DNA of 64,000 bases from Gloeophyllum trabeum ATCC 11539. Lineage: Eukaryota > Basidiomycota > Agaricomycetes > Gloeophyllales > Gloeophyllaceae. The stretch lies in NCBI RefSeq assembly GCF_000344685.1, contig NW_006920417.1, positions 1,056,800 to 1,120,799 on the forward strand. Reading direction: 5' to 3'. Within the stretch, counting starts at the first letter, position 1. Every line of letters begins with the position of its first letter. Under the pieces are notes generated by a model. That model was not told where the DNA came from. It saw only the letters and a list, made by a program, of their open reading frames with translations, and searched no databases. Of the stretch, positions 50,529-64,000 are shown piece by piece. Both the position numbers and the translations under genes were made by a program.

Positions 50529-50569
50529 GGGGTTGTTGCTCTCAGGGGGGTTGTTGATTAGAATTATCC
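50529..50569 (-). repeat. Right terminal inverted repeat of MITE
   Basis: Reverse complement of the left repeat with five transition differences, ending AATTATCC. Confidence 0.88.
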
Positions 50570-50578
50570 GATTATTGG
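50570..50578. repeat. Target-site duplication, right copy
   Basis: GATTATTGG, identical to 49738-49746. Confidence 0.85.
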
Positions 50579-50787
50579 ACCCTGAGAAAATGATTGGAAT
50601 CTTTCGCCGGGTTGCTGCCGAATGAGTATGCCCTTGGCTGAGAGGTCTCTGAATCGATAATGATGCGTTTAGAAAGTTCAGAGGGTCCTCTTGTCACACT
50701 TGTAAGATGACTTTTCCAGACTCAAAATGAGTTACAAGGCTGTCAATCAAGCCACAAACATGGCTTACGTAATTAGTTTCCCTTGCC

Positions 50788-50795
50788 TTTATACA
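50788..50795 (+). promoter_or_regulatory. TATA-like element of the DEAH helicase gene
   Basis: TTTATACA lies about 75 bp upstream of the ATG at 50866. Only motif and spacing support it. Confidence 0.3.
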
Positions 50796-50865
50796 CCGCC
50801 AATTCACCTAGGCTGCAGCTGGGCGCTGTGTACTGCAGCCCCCCTTCCACGCTGTCTTCACCTAT

Positions 50866-54642
<3,777 letters not shown>

Positions 54643-55273
54643 GGTGCTCAGGACTTTTGTATTATTTGTATCATATATTTGCTGTCCTCTCCCATCAGGG
54701 CCCGCGACTCTGTTGTCGCCAGATGCATGGCTGTATGCAGATGGCTGTTCATAACCTCAGAGTCCATCCGACGATATCCTGTGGGGGCTTTCTCAGCTGC
54801 TGCGTGTCATATCTGGTCATGGGAGTTCTGTGCGCACGAGTCGAGATGGATGCAAACTGGCACGAGCGAGCTGGCTCCATTTGCAAGTACCCAACAGTCA
54901 TAAAGGCTGACATCGAAGCTGGATATGTTTTCAACTCCGAGAGAGCAACCGTACCGCGACCGAGCACCAGTGACGAAGTCACGAGACCGCGTCGCGTCGT
55001 ATGTATTTGGCATTCTTTGTTGACAAGGACGCGTCTCTACTAATCAGGCGCGACTCAGCTCCTCAGGCCTCAGGCCTCAGGCACTTAGTAGCTTGCGACT
55101 GCACGCGCTCTTTTTGTGCTCCACCCAAGTCATCGATACTAGAGCGCCATTTCAGAACGCTATATCAGCAAAACGGCATGACCGTCTAAGCGAAGCTAAG
55201 AACTAATCTCAGGCAAGTAAGTCAACAGTTCACCAAAATCCTGGACCTGCTCCCCAACGCTTCCCAGCGCAAA
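54643..55273. other. Intergenic region
   Basis: No supported gene. Contains three tandem 7-bp units of CCTCAGG at 55061-55081. Confidence 0.5.
55061..55081. repeat. Short tandem repeat, 3 x CCTCAGG
   Basis: Three perfect adjacent 7-bp copies, upstream of the kinase-like gene. Confidence 0.85.
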
Positions 55274-56567
55274 ATGGTGCAGGAGACTTCTGCACATTAT
55301 ACCCCACCACCGTTACCCGAAACTCTCAATAATTGGGAGGATATCGAGGACCGAAGTCTTTTTCGAAAGCCATGGGAGCACTTCGAGTCGTGTCTTGCCC
55401 AACATGGATACACTCTGCTGGGGGCACCCGCATACGATGATCCCAGGCTCTTTGAGCGAATACCAAAGAAGCCAGCATTGAATCCGTTCTTCCCTCAAGA
55501 TGACGAAGACTTTGTCCACCGACCAGACTGGGAGAATGTTGCGTCTCTTCGTATGCCTCAGTTCTTCCAACAAGTAATAGTGTTCAGTGGATCCTGAAGT
55601 ACCATGTTAATGTGACGTCCTTGTCCTCTACATAGCGTGCTAATATCTACCTTGGGCTTGATCATGTGGGTCGACAGGTGGTATTAAAAGCAATTCAGCG
55701 AGACTCTTCAGAGCACAAGGTGCTGCGCCACCTCTGCAGCCAGGCTCTACGTAAAGACCCTCGGAATCACACTATTCCAGTCACCCTTATTCCAGTGGGC
55801 GACTATGTCTTCGTCATCCAGCCTTACTGGGGAAGGTGCTGGGACTGGCCTCATCCGGATTCTATCCCGTCGCGCTTGAAGCTTGTGGCGCAACTCCTTG
55901 AAGTGAGCTTTCTTGGTTCTAAGGTTGCGCTAATTGACACCTATATAGGGCCTGGCGTTTATGCATCACAACTTGATTGGGCACGGGGTAAGAATCGCTC
56001 TACTCGTGGAAACGCTATCCATTGAAGTAATCAAAAGGATATCCATCGCGAAAACATCCTGTGGAATCACAGCGATTGGCGACGGTGGGGAACCGATGAC
56101 GACGACGGCCCTCCACCAGGCTTCTTATTCCACAGCACCTTCGACTTCCGCATGGCATATATCGACTTCGGTTGCTCCACCCTCTTCGAACCCGGCCAAA
56201 GCCACACAATCCCAAGCGACTCCCGGCCTCCCTCTGTTTTTGCGGCGCCGGAACAGACCGCAGAGGGCGATTCCTATGACGTGTTCGCTGCGGACGTATA
56301 CAACCTCGGGAGAGTCCTCCAATTTGAGCTGGATGAAGCGTTGGGGGTGAGCGATGCGCGTTCAATACATGCCACACACCTTTGACTTACATATGGACGA
56401 TAAAGGATGAGGATCCAGTCGCGCGCGAAACGGTTGAGTCGCTGCCGGAGTATCTGGATCTGCTGAACCGCATGACGCAGGAGGACCCGACTCGGCGTCC
56501 TTCCTCTGCGGAGGCAAATATCACTGTCAGAGCTATCGTGAAGAATTGGGAGTTGACGAAGTCGTAA
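55274..56567 (+). CDS. Fungal protein-kinase-like protein
   Basis: A small kinase-fold protein seen mainly in basidiomycetes (recognition by motif, not search). N-terminal extension WEDIEDRSLFRKPWEHFE. The N-lobe lacks an obvious Gly loop (RANIYLGLDHVGRQVVLKAI carries the VVLK lysine). Catalytic loop HGDIHRENILWN, with Asp and Asn present, is created by splicing GHG to DIHREN. IDFG follows, then FAAPEQ in place of APE, DVFAADVYNLGRVLQ, and a final helical part LLNRMTQEDPTRRPSSAEA. Key catalytic residues look intact, so activity is possible. Five or six exons; the stop is at 56565-56567. Target unknown. Confidence 0.75.
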
Positions 56568-57069
56568 GTGGTAGCCAGTGTGTCTTCCCTCGTCGCCGTG
56601 TTTTGTCTGCTGCTTTCCTTGTTATATTCTTACACGCCATTCCCTGACGCTCCGTAAGATAATGTGCACCCCTGTAGTCTCTGGCTTTCGACTTGCTTTC
56701 GCTTTTCAATGATAATATATACAAAGGGGGACTCATCACTGCTTTGCCATTACCTCAAGAGTTACGACTCAGTGGGATCGGCTTTAAACCCCGTACTTCC
56801 TGCATAAGATACAGCGACCCATTGAGCAGGGAGTATGAGCGCAACGGGCTTGTGCGTGAAGTCTGCGCAGATCTACGTAACCAAACCACCCTTTCAGCCT
56901 AGCATTTCCAGTATAGAGTTTACGCAGCATTGCCTTACGCGCACAGCCAAAGCTCCGATGAAAGGAGTGGGCATAGGCTTCATATTGGAGCATGCGTCAT
57001 ACCCGAGATGAAAATACATGTGCGTGTCGAACGACCGAGGTACACAAAACATCGAACAGCAGCAACCCC
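56568..57069. other. Intergenic region between convergent genes
   Basis: No gene is seen. A minus-strand frame here (down to 56894) is a read-through of the eL27 last intron. Confidence 0.5.
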
Positions 57070-57704
57070 TCAGAACTAAGGCACCCATCAACCGCAACTC
57101 TACTGATATAACGCAGCTGAAGAGACGCACCCGTAATGGCTGGAAGAACCAGCGGTTCTTCCCGCTGGTGTATCTGTCCTCCAACAGCTTTTTGATGTTC
57201 TTCTTGCTCTCCTCGCGCTGCGTGGGTTCCCGGAAAGTGTCGGTCGAGACAGAGCCCTTGAGCGCCTCGAGCTCAAGGGCGTAACGGGTGGGGAACAGGT
57301 GCGAGTAGTTGACCACCTGCGTGTACCGCTAGTCAGCACCGATGGAGAAGTCAGGGGAAGAGGATGCGGACCTTGATGAAGGGCTTGATCTTGCTCCGCC
57401 TCTGCAGCTTCTTCGTGCCCATGCGCTTCGTGACCTTGCGGGGGTAGCGCTCGATGCCGGCGACGACGGCGTGCGGGTAGGGCCGCTCCTTCGTACCCTC
57501 GTCGTTCTGCTTGATCACGACGACCTTCTTGCCGGCCTGGCGGCCCTGCAGCACGATGGCAACCTACACACGGGATCCTTCGTTCAGATCTCTCTCCTTG
57601 ATTACGCCTCCCAAGTACTCACTTTTCCGGGCTTGTAGACTGTGCGGACATAGGGTCAGCGACGTGAACACGGTGAGGCAAAGACGGGACGTACTCTTCA
57701 CCAT
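57070..57704 (-). CDS. RPL27: 60S ribosomal protein eL27
   Basis: Structural protein of the large ribosomal subunit. MVK plus the first base of a codon is spliced to IYKPGK and then to [40 protein letters not shown] and SKIKPFIK follow; after an intron with donor GTCCGC come [20 protein letters not shown] and [19 protein letters not shown]. The universal ending PLRF is restored only if a 55-bp intron (57076-57130) joins PLR to a 6-nt last exon, TTC TGA (57070-57075). Without it the frame runs on into unrelated residues. Confidence 0.93.
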
Positions 57705-59030
57705 CTTGATGGACGACGAGGGACGGGGTTTGCTGACTTTACTCTATGGCCTCGCGTGGCTGAGCGGTCGGCGAGGGGGAAAGCCACTCGGGTAATGCCG
57801 TCTCATGCTGTATAGTACCTATTTGTGGCAAATCGCCTGCCTTTACGGGAAATGTAGCAACTTGACGCTCCTCGCGCGTCACGGTCCTTGCTACGTTATC
57901 TTGTACACTCTCGTCAGCTCTCGATGCTTCAGCTACTTATTGCTCTGTGTTACGACAACAAAGAGAGCTTACAATGTTACAAGCTCCAGTTTTATCTACT
58001 CATGGCGTCCAAATAGATTGCGTACCCCAAGAACTTCATTGCCAAGGTGCGAAAGAAAATGTCGTCCATTCCATGGGTGACAAGCTCGCTCGGGACCCGA
58101 CATACTTCCTGGTTGAGATTGCCCTCCTCGCTTCTGGTTTCTCCCTCAGCCTGCGTTCACAATCATCCGTGCCGATAATCCTGTCAATACCAGCTGCTAT
58201 AACCGCAAATGATGACCCATGGCTGTGGGGGGAACTGGAAGGGCACATCATCGGCTGGGCGCTGCGATGAACGACTTCGCCATGCGGCTGAGTAGCGCGC
58301 AGCATGTCCTCTGAATATCCTGGTGATCTCTTCCTTGGGACTTGCAACTATAGGTGGCTGTGGTATGTGTCTTGTATTCCTGATATACATGTATATCCCG
58401 TGGCGGCATATTGCTCAGTCCGAACAATATATCGCTTCAGGATGATACCTCGAACGACCCCGGGTCTGCGCTATTTACTGCCGTCTGAGACTGTACGTCT
58501 GATGTATACGGACGGATTCAGCGTTGTAGATCTCCTCGGTGTGGTTATTTGCACTCGGGTCAACGGTCTCAAGTCATGCACGTCCTTCGGTGCTCTTCGT
58601 TGTTCAAAACCGTTTAGGCTTCATCGGATTCTGGAGCCAAGATGTGTCTCACCTGAGTGATGTGAGTCCTGCCTCCAGGTTGGTCCACCTGCTACTTTCT
58701 GAGCGGCTAGTCTGAATTGAGACGATTTTGTCTGGCTTTCTCGAATTCCAAATGTAATACCAGTCATGTCATAGTTAGTAAAGATCATTATTGTTTCATT
58801 GTGAATACGTCCCGTTGACTTCAAAATAAGCTGTATGTCGCGGAGTTAGTCGGCGTCTTCCTTTGCCCTGGACGCGGGGAGACGCGGAGTTGGGCGTCTC
58901 GAGCCACGTGAGAATGACTACATTATGGGCTTATGACCGGCTTTACACTAAGTTTGTTCTGGTGTATACTAATCCACTGCGTTCTGCCCGAGATACTGTC
59001 CGTCTCTGCCCGCTGTAGGGGCAGAGAGCT
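57705..59030. other. Intergenic region, 1.3 kb
   Basis: Holds the eL27 and carrier promoters (divergent). A tRNA-like A box occurs near 57760 without a B box. No gene called. Confidence 0.5.
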
Positions 59031-60310
59031 ATGCCATCCAATGGGCCGACCAACAGCATGATTGGTGAGCTGCGACGAACATCATAGAGCGGGCATTGGT
59101 CGTCTGATGCGAGTCGACGGGCAGCGGGGGCTGGGGGCGGTCTTGTGGCCAGTATCGCTACCTGTCCTTTGGATGTCATCAAAACAAAGTTACAAGCTCA
59201 ACAGACGGCACACGGGGCGCATGGATACCTAGGGGTCATCGGTGCGTCTGCTTTACCTCAGCCATTGGTGTCCAGCCAGTTAACCCTGCTTTCTTCTCGG
59301 CGCAGGCACATGTAAAGCGATCCTGAAGCGTGATGGGATAAAGGGTCTCTATCGCGGGCTTGGGCCGACAGTTCTCGGTTACCTCCCGACATGGGCGATC
59401 TACTTCGCCGTGTACGACACCATCAAGAACCGCTTTGGCGGGGGCGCGGGCGAGCAGAAGGGCCCTATATACCCGGCACCGCATGCGAAGGGGTACCAGC
59501 CTGCCATGCGTGAGCATCCCTGGACGTTGCACATATTATCTGCCATGACCGCCGGTGCGATCAGCACGACCGCGACCAACCCGCTCTGGGTTATCAAAAC
59601 CCGCTTTATGGTTCGTCTGCTCGGTGCTTTGTTGCCTATGTGCGTATCCGTTGGAAGCTGATGCGAGTTTGGTGTGGATGAATAGACACAATCTGCTGAT
59701 GAACAGAGGTACCGCCATACACTAGACGCGGCTTTGACTATCTATCGGAGCGAAGGTATCCGTGCTTTCTATAGGGGGTTGTTGCCGAGTCTACTGGGGA
59801 TCACACACGTCGCCGTCCAGTTTCCCCTATACGAGAAATGCAAAGTCTGGGCCCGTACGTCCCTCTCGCTCTTTCGTAACCCGTTGCTGAACGATCGCAC
59901 GATCCCCCAGAGGGAAACTCGCGTGAGCCACTAAGCAGCCGCTCCATCCTCCTCTGCTCCGCCGTCTCGAAGATGACCGCATCGATTGTCACATACCCAC
60001 ACGAAGTTGTTAGGACGCGCCTGCAGACGCAGCGCCGACTGCTTTCTGAACGCCACGACATCTCGGGTGATGGCGCCGTTCAGCCTCGTACATACGCTGG
60101 CATCGTGCAGACGACGAAGAATATTGTGCGCGAGGAGGGGTGGCGGGGGCTCTACAAGGGGCTCTCGATCAATCTGTTCCGTACTGTACCGAACAGCGCT
60201 GTGACTATGCTAACGTAAGTGCATCTCTTCCTGGGTCTGGATATATGCATGCTGATGCGGTCACCGGCAGATATGAATTACTGATGCGCTGGCTCTCTTC
60301 GCGGCCATGA
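59031..60310 (+). CDS. Mitochondrial carrier, NAD+/folate/pyrimidine-nucleotide type
   Basis: Inner-membrane SLC25 carrier of the group with yeast YIA6/YEA6 and FLX1. Exon 1 MPSNGPTNSMI is spliced to AGAGGGLVASIATCPLDVIK (repeat 1, P-x-D-x-x-K). GVI is joined to GTCKAILKRDGIKGLYRGL. Repeat 2 is ATNPLWVIKTRF, with Trp in place of the acidic residue as in this subgroup; GWxxA-like TVLGYLPTWAIYFAVYD precedes it. Then TQSADEQRYRHT, FYRGLLPSLLGITHVAVQFP and repeat 3 TYPHEVVRTRLQ, ending YELLMRWLSSRP. Six exons with clear GT-AG introns (one donor GTTCGT). The substrate group is inferred from PLWVIKTR. Confidence 0.9.
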
Positions 60311-61639
60311 TAATAACCCTGCCTTCTGTTCCTTCGAGCGTGCTGTGTGGTGTACGGAAGGACTATTATAGAGTTCAGTTCCTGGAGACCGTCAGTGTAT
60401 AATAACCTTGCATAACCTGTTGATTCACTGCAATACTAGCTGTATTATCCCTGATTTCGCTTTCCTTCGGATATGGAGGAGGTAGGGCGTCTTCAAAGCT
60501 TGATCATTCTGACCGTGCTATTCCTCGAAGTCTGATAGAATCGATGAACGCGGCGTCTTCGAAGCACCTATCTCCTCTCCCTGGACCTGTGTGATGGGGA
60601 GCAGTAGGTAGGGTTCTTACGCAACCATTCTGGCTTCTAGCTAATGGGCATACAGCTATCTGAGCTTCGAATGTTCTGGTGTCACGTCTCGTCTGTGGTG
60701 CAATGATTCGGGCAGGCATGGCTGGTACCTGTCAGGCTGTCACCCGTCTGTATGTACTCACAGCGGACATTGGTAAGCGACAAAAATGGACTTGAGATGA
60801 AGTCGTGGTTCGGCTGGAGGGTGGTCCACCTACCTCAATGACTTTCACGCACCGCGGCAGAATAACCAGGGTCATCGTGATTGCTAGTGTCTCTGGTTCG
60901 GAGGTGCATATATCATAGCATGAGGACAGAGATACACTTCCTCATCGGGTTTGCATGAGTCCTTGGTGTGATCAGTGCCTTTGGCAAGCAGCTTGGGCGG
61001 TGAGCCTGCCTTATATCTCTTTCGTCTTGTAATGCTACAATCCATCTCCAGGGATTGCCGCTCTTACGGGCGTTTGCCACCGAATATTTTATCAACAGAT
61101 TGACAGATCCCGAGACAAGCTGTGCTGAATACTGCGCACCGTACAAGCGCCCGCAGCAGTTCGAATCCGACAGCAACCCGACCCAACAGCATCTCCCTTG
61201 CGACGTGGGCTGTGGCACTTGAGATATTCAACAACCACATGGACGTCCTCTGCGTTAACGCGAGGACTCTGCCAGTGTTGGGCCACTATATACGGCGTCT
61301 ACATTGGAATGCCAAAGGCTGAGTAAGTTCTGCGATAAACACACCGGAGCTAAGACCATCCAATGGGAGCGCCCGATACCGGCTTTCACTGCTTCCTAGA
61401 GGGGTGTCGTTCGTGAACACGATGAAGACTATCCCAAGAACACTCAGCTGCGATTCTCCAGGCTGCGCACATAGCCATGGTGCGCAGTCTAATGTAATGA
61501 TGGTCAGTCACTAGTGAATCCCGCACTTTATTCGCCTCCTGACACAGGTCGTGGCTACTGCTAACTGCGAGCGCCAGTGCCTCGTTCTCTGGCCTTGGAT
61601 AAAAGCACCTGCAACGGAGCCCATATTCTCCATTCACCA
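60311..61639. other. Intergenic region, 1.3 kb
   Basis: No gene, repeat or RNA gene is supported. A B-box-like GTTCGAATCC near 61150 has no fitting A box or stem. Confidence 0.5.
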
Positions 61640-61693
61640 ATGAAGAGCATGAACACCTCGGACTTCTCCAATCCTCGTTCACGCGTTACCCCG

Positions 61694-62514
61694 ATGCATT
61701 TTCTGCACGGATTGTATCTCCTCCTTTATCTTTCTCTCTTCACCCCCGCTGGCGGGGTACCGTTGAACCCGTTCGGCACTAACAACGAGATTGCATCGCT
61801 ATTTTCCAATGCGACCAGTTTGCATGCTCGTCTGGCCAACCAGACCGTGCAGTGGGGTTCTTGCGGCAACGGCCTGGACAACTTCCAATGCGCAAACATC
61901 TCCGTCCCGTTGGACTACAGTAACGATACGGACCCGAGGACGGCCACAATATTTGTGAACCGACTTCCGGCGTCCAATACTACAAATCGGTGGGCATCCT
62001 GTTTCCCATGAAGGAATCCATCTTATCATGTTTTTTTTTTCAAGGCTTGGGAGCTTGTTCATAAATCCCGGAGGTCCAGGTGACGTTAATCGGCGTCTTG
62101 TTCAAATTTAAAGCTTACCATTGACCCAGGTGTGTCTGGTTCTGAAGCGAACTTCGTTATGGGCCAAAATCTGTCAGCTGTCCTAAAGGGTATGCACCTT
62201 GTGTTGCCCGAAGAGGCTGCGATATTTCTTGCTGACCTCGTTCTTTTCGTCAAGATCAATATGATATAATCGGTTTTGATCCTAGAGGGATTCAGCAGTC
62301 AGACCCATACGTCTCATGTTTCAACAATCTCCTCGAAGAAGTGACGTTCTCCCGCAATACTAAAGGTTTTCGGCTGAATATCCCGTCCAATGTCACGTCC
62401 GATGTCGTGCAAGACTTGAACAACCAGCTTGTCAATGTGACGTCTCAGACTTCTGCGTTGTGATGAAGAGTTATGGAGGCAGCAGCACGCACAGTGCGCC
62501 CTACACAACTCACC
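61694..62514 (+). pseudogene. Secreted TAP-like alpha/beta hydrolase, interrupted by retrotransposon
   Basis: 5' part of a secreted alpha/beta hydrolase or peptidase. The signal peptide MHFLHGLYLLLYLSLF favours 61694; ATGs at 61640 and 61649 are in frame upstream. Motifs: WGSCGNGLDNFQCANISVPL, LGSLFINPGGPG (oxyanion region, across an intron), VSGSEANF and DQYDIIGFDPRGIQQSDPYV. The first frame stops at 62461-62463. Sequence after it (DEELWRQQHAQCALHNSP) continues the family in the next frame, so there is either a one-base lesion or an intron with a weak donor (GTCCGA). Homology ends at 62514 where a copia LTR begins. The Ser/Asp/His triad region is absent from the window. Confidence 0.8.
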
Positions 62515-62790
62515 TGTATTGAATGGATGCTAATGCTACTGGTAAAGCTCGTATGAACGACCCTTGTCATTAGGCAGCAGAGCTGCAGGGTTTATATACA
62601 CAGTGGCCCATAGGCTGATTAAGCTACGTGGAATATCTATAATCCTACTGAGCTCCACCTATGATGTCACTGGCCCACATGAGCTCCGTGCCCTTGTACA
62701 ATAATGGAATATACCAGAATGTTCCAGAGGGTTCCGGTACATTCTGGTACGTTGTAGAACCTGGCAGCTAAGTCAGCGCCTAGTTCAACA
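62515..62790 (-). repeat. 3' LTR of the copia element
   Basis: 276 bp. On the element's strand it starts TGTTGAAC and ends CAATACA, the usual TG...CA ends. It has a TATATAAA promoter-like motif in the middle. Host sequence immediately before it ends TCACC, a candidate target duplication. Borders are inferred from one LTR only. Confidence 0.75.
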
Positions 62791-62801
62791 CTCCCCCTCG
62801 C
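62791..62801 (-). other. Polypurine tract of the copia element
   Basis: GCGAGGGGGAG on the element strand, directly before the LTR start: the expected primer site for plus-strand DNA synthesis. Confidence 0.7.
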
Positions 62802-62847
62802 TAAGTGCCGTGGGTAATCGCGCACGCAAGCGTTGGGCTGACTTAGA

Positions 62848-64000
62848 TTACTTGTAGAACCTAAGTCCAAGTTGCGCTCTGAAGCGCAGGAACTTGACAT
62901 GTCCTAAGTTCTTAGTGAACATGTCGGCAGGGTTATTCTCGCCATCGATGTAGAATACTTCAACTTTCTTCTGCTCGATGACTTCCCTGATATAGTGATA
63001 GCGAATGTCAATATGTTTAGACCTTCGCTCGGTGACAGGATTCGATGCAAGGAATATAGATCCTTGGTTGTCACCACAAATAGGAATGGGGCCGAGTTGG
63101 TAGCCTAACTCATCAAAGAGTTGTCTAACCCATACACATTGGCGGCTACAATCACTGAGCGCCATGTACTCGGCTTCAGTGGAGGATAGCGCAACAGTTT
63201 TCTGCGCTCTCGACTGCCAACTGAATATGCCATTGGCTAATTTAAGGAAGTAGCCGGTTTGGGACTTCCTGGTACTGGGATCTGATGCCCAGTCCGAATC
63301 AGTGCACGCAGTAATACCAAGTCCACTAGCACCATCAAAAGCTAGTGTGTAATTACGAGTCCCGATTAGATAGCGGCAGATATACAGCGCTTTATCTAAA
63401 TGGGCTTGAGATGGATTAGCAGCAAATTGCGCTAACTTGGTAACTGCATAGCTGATATCCGGTCGAGTTCCAAGCATAATGTAGAGCAAGGAACCGATCA
63501 CGGTTTGGAACCGGCTACGAAGAGTAGGATTGACCGGGCCATTGTGAGGCTCAGGTCGATAGCCTGCAGGGAGAGGAGTTGGCGCAGATTTTGCATTCTG
63601 CATGCCACAACGCTGCAGCACTTTATCAAGGTAGGTGATCTGATCGAGGTGAATCTCTCGGCCTTGCCTTGTAATGCGCATGCGTAGGAATTCCTTGACA
63701 TCACCAAGGTCCCTGCATTCCCACTTCTTCATGAATCGTGACTTAACATCTGTCACGAGGGACTTGTCCTTGCCAAAGAACAAGGCATCGTCAACATAGA
63801 CGACAATAATTACCATGCGGCCATCCTTCTCCTTGAATAAGAAGATGCCAGCATCGGTAGTTAGACGTTTGCAGCCTAATTTCTCTAAAGACTCAGCAAG
63901 TGTGCGCCACCAGGCAAGCCCCGCTTGCTTAAGTCCGTAGAGTGCACGGCGCAGTCTACAAACCTTGTGCTCCTGGCCTTTCACGGCGAAGCCTTCAGGT
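62848..64000 (-). CDS. Copia Pol polyprotein, reverse transcriptase C-part and RNase H (5' end outside window)
   Basis: The frame is open to the right edge. Reverse transcriptase (RVT_2): LRRALYGLKQAGLAWWRTL, IIVVYVDDALFFGKD with the catalytic YVDD, and KFLRMRI-like FLRMRITRQGREIHLDQ. The linker has GSLLYIMLGTRPDISYAVTK. RNase H: TDSDWASDPSTRKSQTGY, ALSSTEAEYMALSDC, CGDNQGSIFLASNP and HIDIRYHYIREVI. It ends NPADMFTKNLGHVKFLRFRA. All key acidic residues in view are intact, consistent with a young, possibly active element. Confidence 0.95.
   Translation of the reverse strand, partial: PEGFAVKGQEHKVCRLRRALYGLKQAGLAWWRTLAESLEKLGCKRLTTDAGIFLFKEKDGRMVIIVVYVDDALFFGKDKSLVTDVKSRFMKKWECRDLGDVKEFLRMRITRQGREIHLDQITYLDKVLQRCGMQNAKSAPTPLPAGYRPEPHNGPVNPTLRSRFQTVIGSLLYIMLGTRPDISYAVTKLAQFAANPSQAHLDKALYICRYLIGTRNYTLAFDGASGLGITACTDSDWASDPSTRKSQTGYFLKLANGIFSWQSRAQKTVALSSTEAEYMALSDCSRQCVWVRQLFDELGYQLGPIPICGDNQGSIFLASNPVTERRSKHIDIRYHYIREVIEQKKVEVFYIDGENNPADMFTKNLGHVKFLRFRAQLGLRFYK

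Larger units (their letters stand above)
49747..50569. mobile_element. 823-bp MITE (non-autonomous DNA transposon) with 41-bp TIRs
   Basis: Both ends start 5'-GGATAATT. The first 41 bp (49747-49787) match the reverse complement of the last 41 bp (50529-50569) at 36 positions, and all five differences are transitions. The element is flanked by perfect 9-bp direct repeats GATTATTGG (49738-49746 and 50570-50578). Inside the ends, CAACCCC/GGGGTTG motifs recur (about 49781, 49810, 50498, 50515, 50529), as transposase-binding subterminal repeats often do. The interior is AT-richer than its surroundings and has no transposase. The 9-bp duplication and long TIRs suggest a Mutator-like origin, but the superfamily is not proven. 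Confidence 0.88.
62515..64000 (-). mobile_element. Ty1/copia LTR retrotransposon (3' part)
   Basis: Element on the minus strand: pol C-terminus, purine-rich tract and 3' LTR, in that order. It lies inside the hydrolase gene and continues past the right edge. The open pol frame and absence of stops suggest a recent insertion. Confidence 0.9.

Noticed and set aside
56894..57069. C-terminal extension of eL27 read from the open frame
   Set aside because: The conserved end PLRF is restored by a normal-length intron; the extension is not ribosomal-protein-like.
57750..57800. tRNA-like A box (TGGCTGAGCGG)
   Set aside because: No B box, acceptor stem or T-loop follows at the right distance.
61145..61175. 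tRNA B-box-like GTTCGAATCC
   Set aside because: No A box or cloverleaf pairing upstream; chance match.

Overview
The window is nuclear DNA of a filamentous basidiomycete (Agaricomycotina, possibly a wood-decay polypore or relative; the clade is inference). The evidence is GC-rich, gene-dense sequence; nearly every gene cut by short introns of about 45-65 bp with GT-AG ends; strongly C-ending codons in highly expressed genes; and fungal families such as HET, DASH, fungal PKC1, GPR1/FUN34/YaaH and UAA transporters. About 29 loci can be supported. Most are single-copy housekeeping genes on both strands. I see no operons, CRISPR arrays or confident tRNA/rRNA genes.

Layout. 0-7.3 kb: a minus-strand SH3-WW-RasGEF gene (cut by the left edge) and the ribosome-maturation GTPase EFL1/RIA1. 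7.9-13.2 kb: an aryl-alcohol-type aldo-keto reductase, then a divergent pair made of a HET-domain protein and a multi-pass membrane protein, both apparently broken by one-base frameshifts. 13.7-19 kb: a CobW/ZNG1 GTPase, a STYX-like pseudophosphatase and a HUT1-like nucleotide-sugar transporter. 19.9-26.8 kb: YAE1, a SET protein, NADPH-cytochrome P450 reductase, SHE9/MDM33 and DAD1. 27-34.3 kb: PKC1, an unrecognised 8-exon protein and endosulfine/IGO1. 35-41.4 kb: a secreted class 3 lipase, POL12 and an acetate-transporter-family protein.

41.4-44.8 kb is a gene-poor stretch with possible decayed coding sequence. 44.8-54.6 kb: a CitE-like lyase, then two spliceosome genes (CWF19-like and the PRP2-type DEAH helicase) in head-to-head orientation. 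An 823-bp MITE with 41-bp inverted repeats and a 9-bp target duplication sits in the region between them. 55-60.3 kb: a kinase-like protein, ribosomal protein eL27 and a mitochondrial carrier. 61.6-64 kb: a secreted alpha/beta hydrolase interrupted by a Ty1/copia retrotransposon that runs off the right edge.

The most interesting items are the HET/membrane-protein pair (a candidate self/non-self recognition module in decay), the MITE between two spliceosomal genes, the copia insertion, the pseudophosphatase with an altered P-loop, and unusual splicing: a GC-AG intron, a 6-nt last exon and an ATG-only first exon. Exon borders were read by eye from splice motifs and frame continuity. No homology search was run, so family names rest on recognised motifs.
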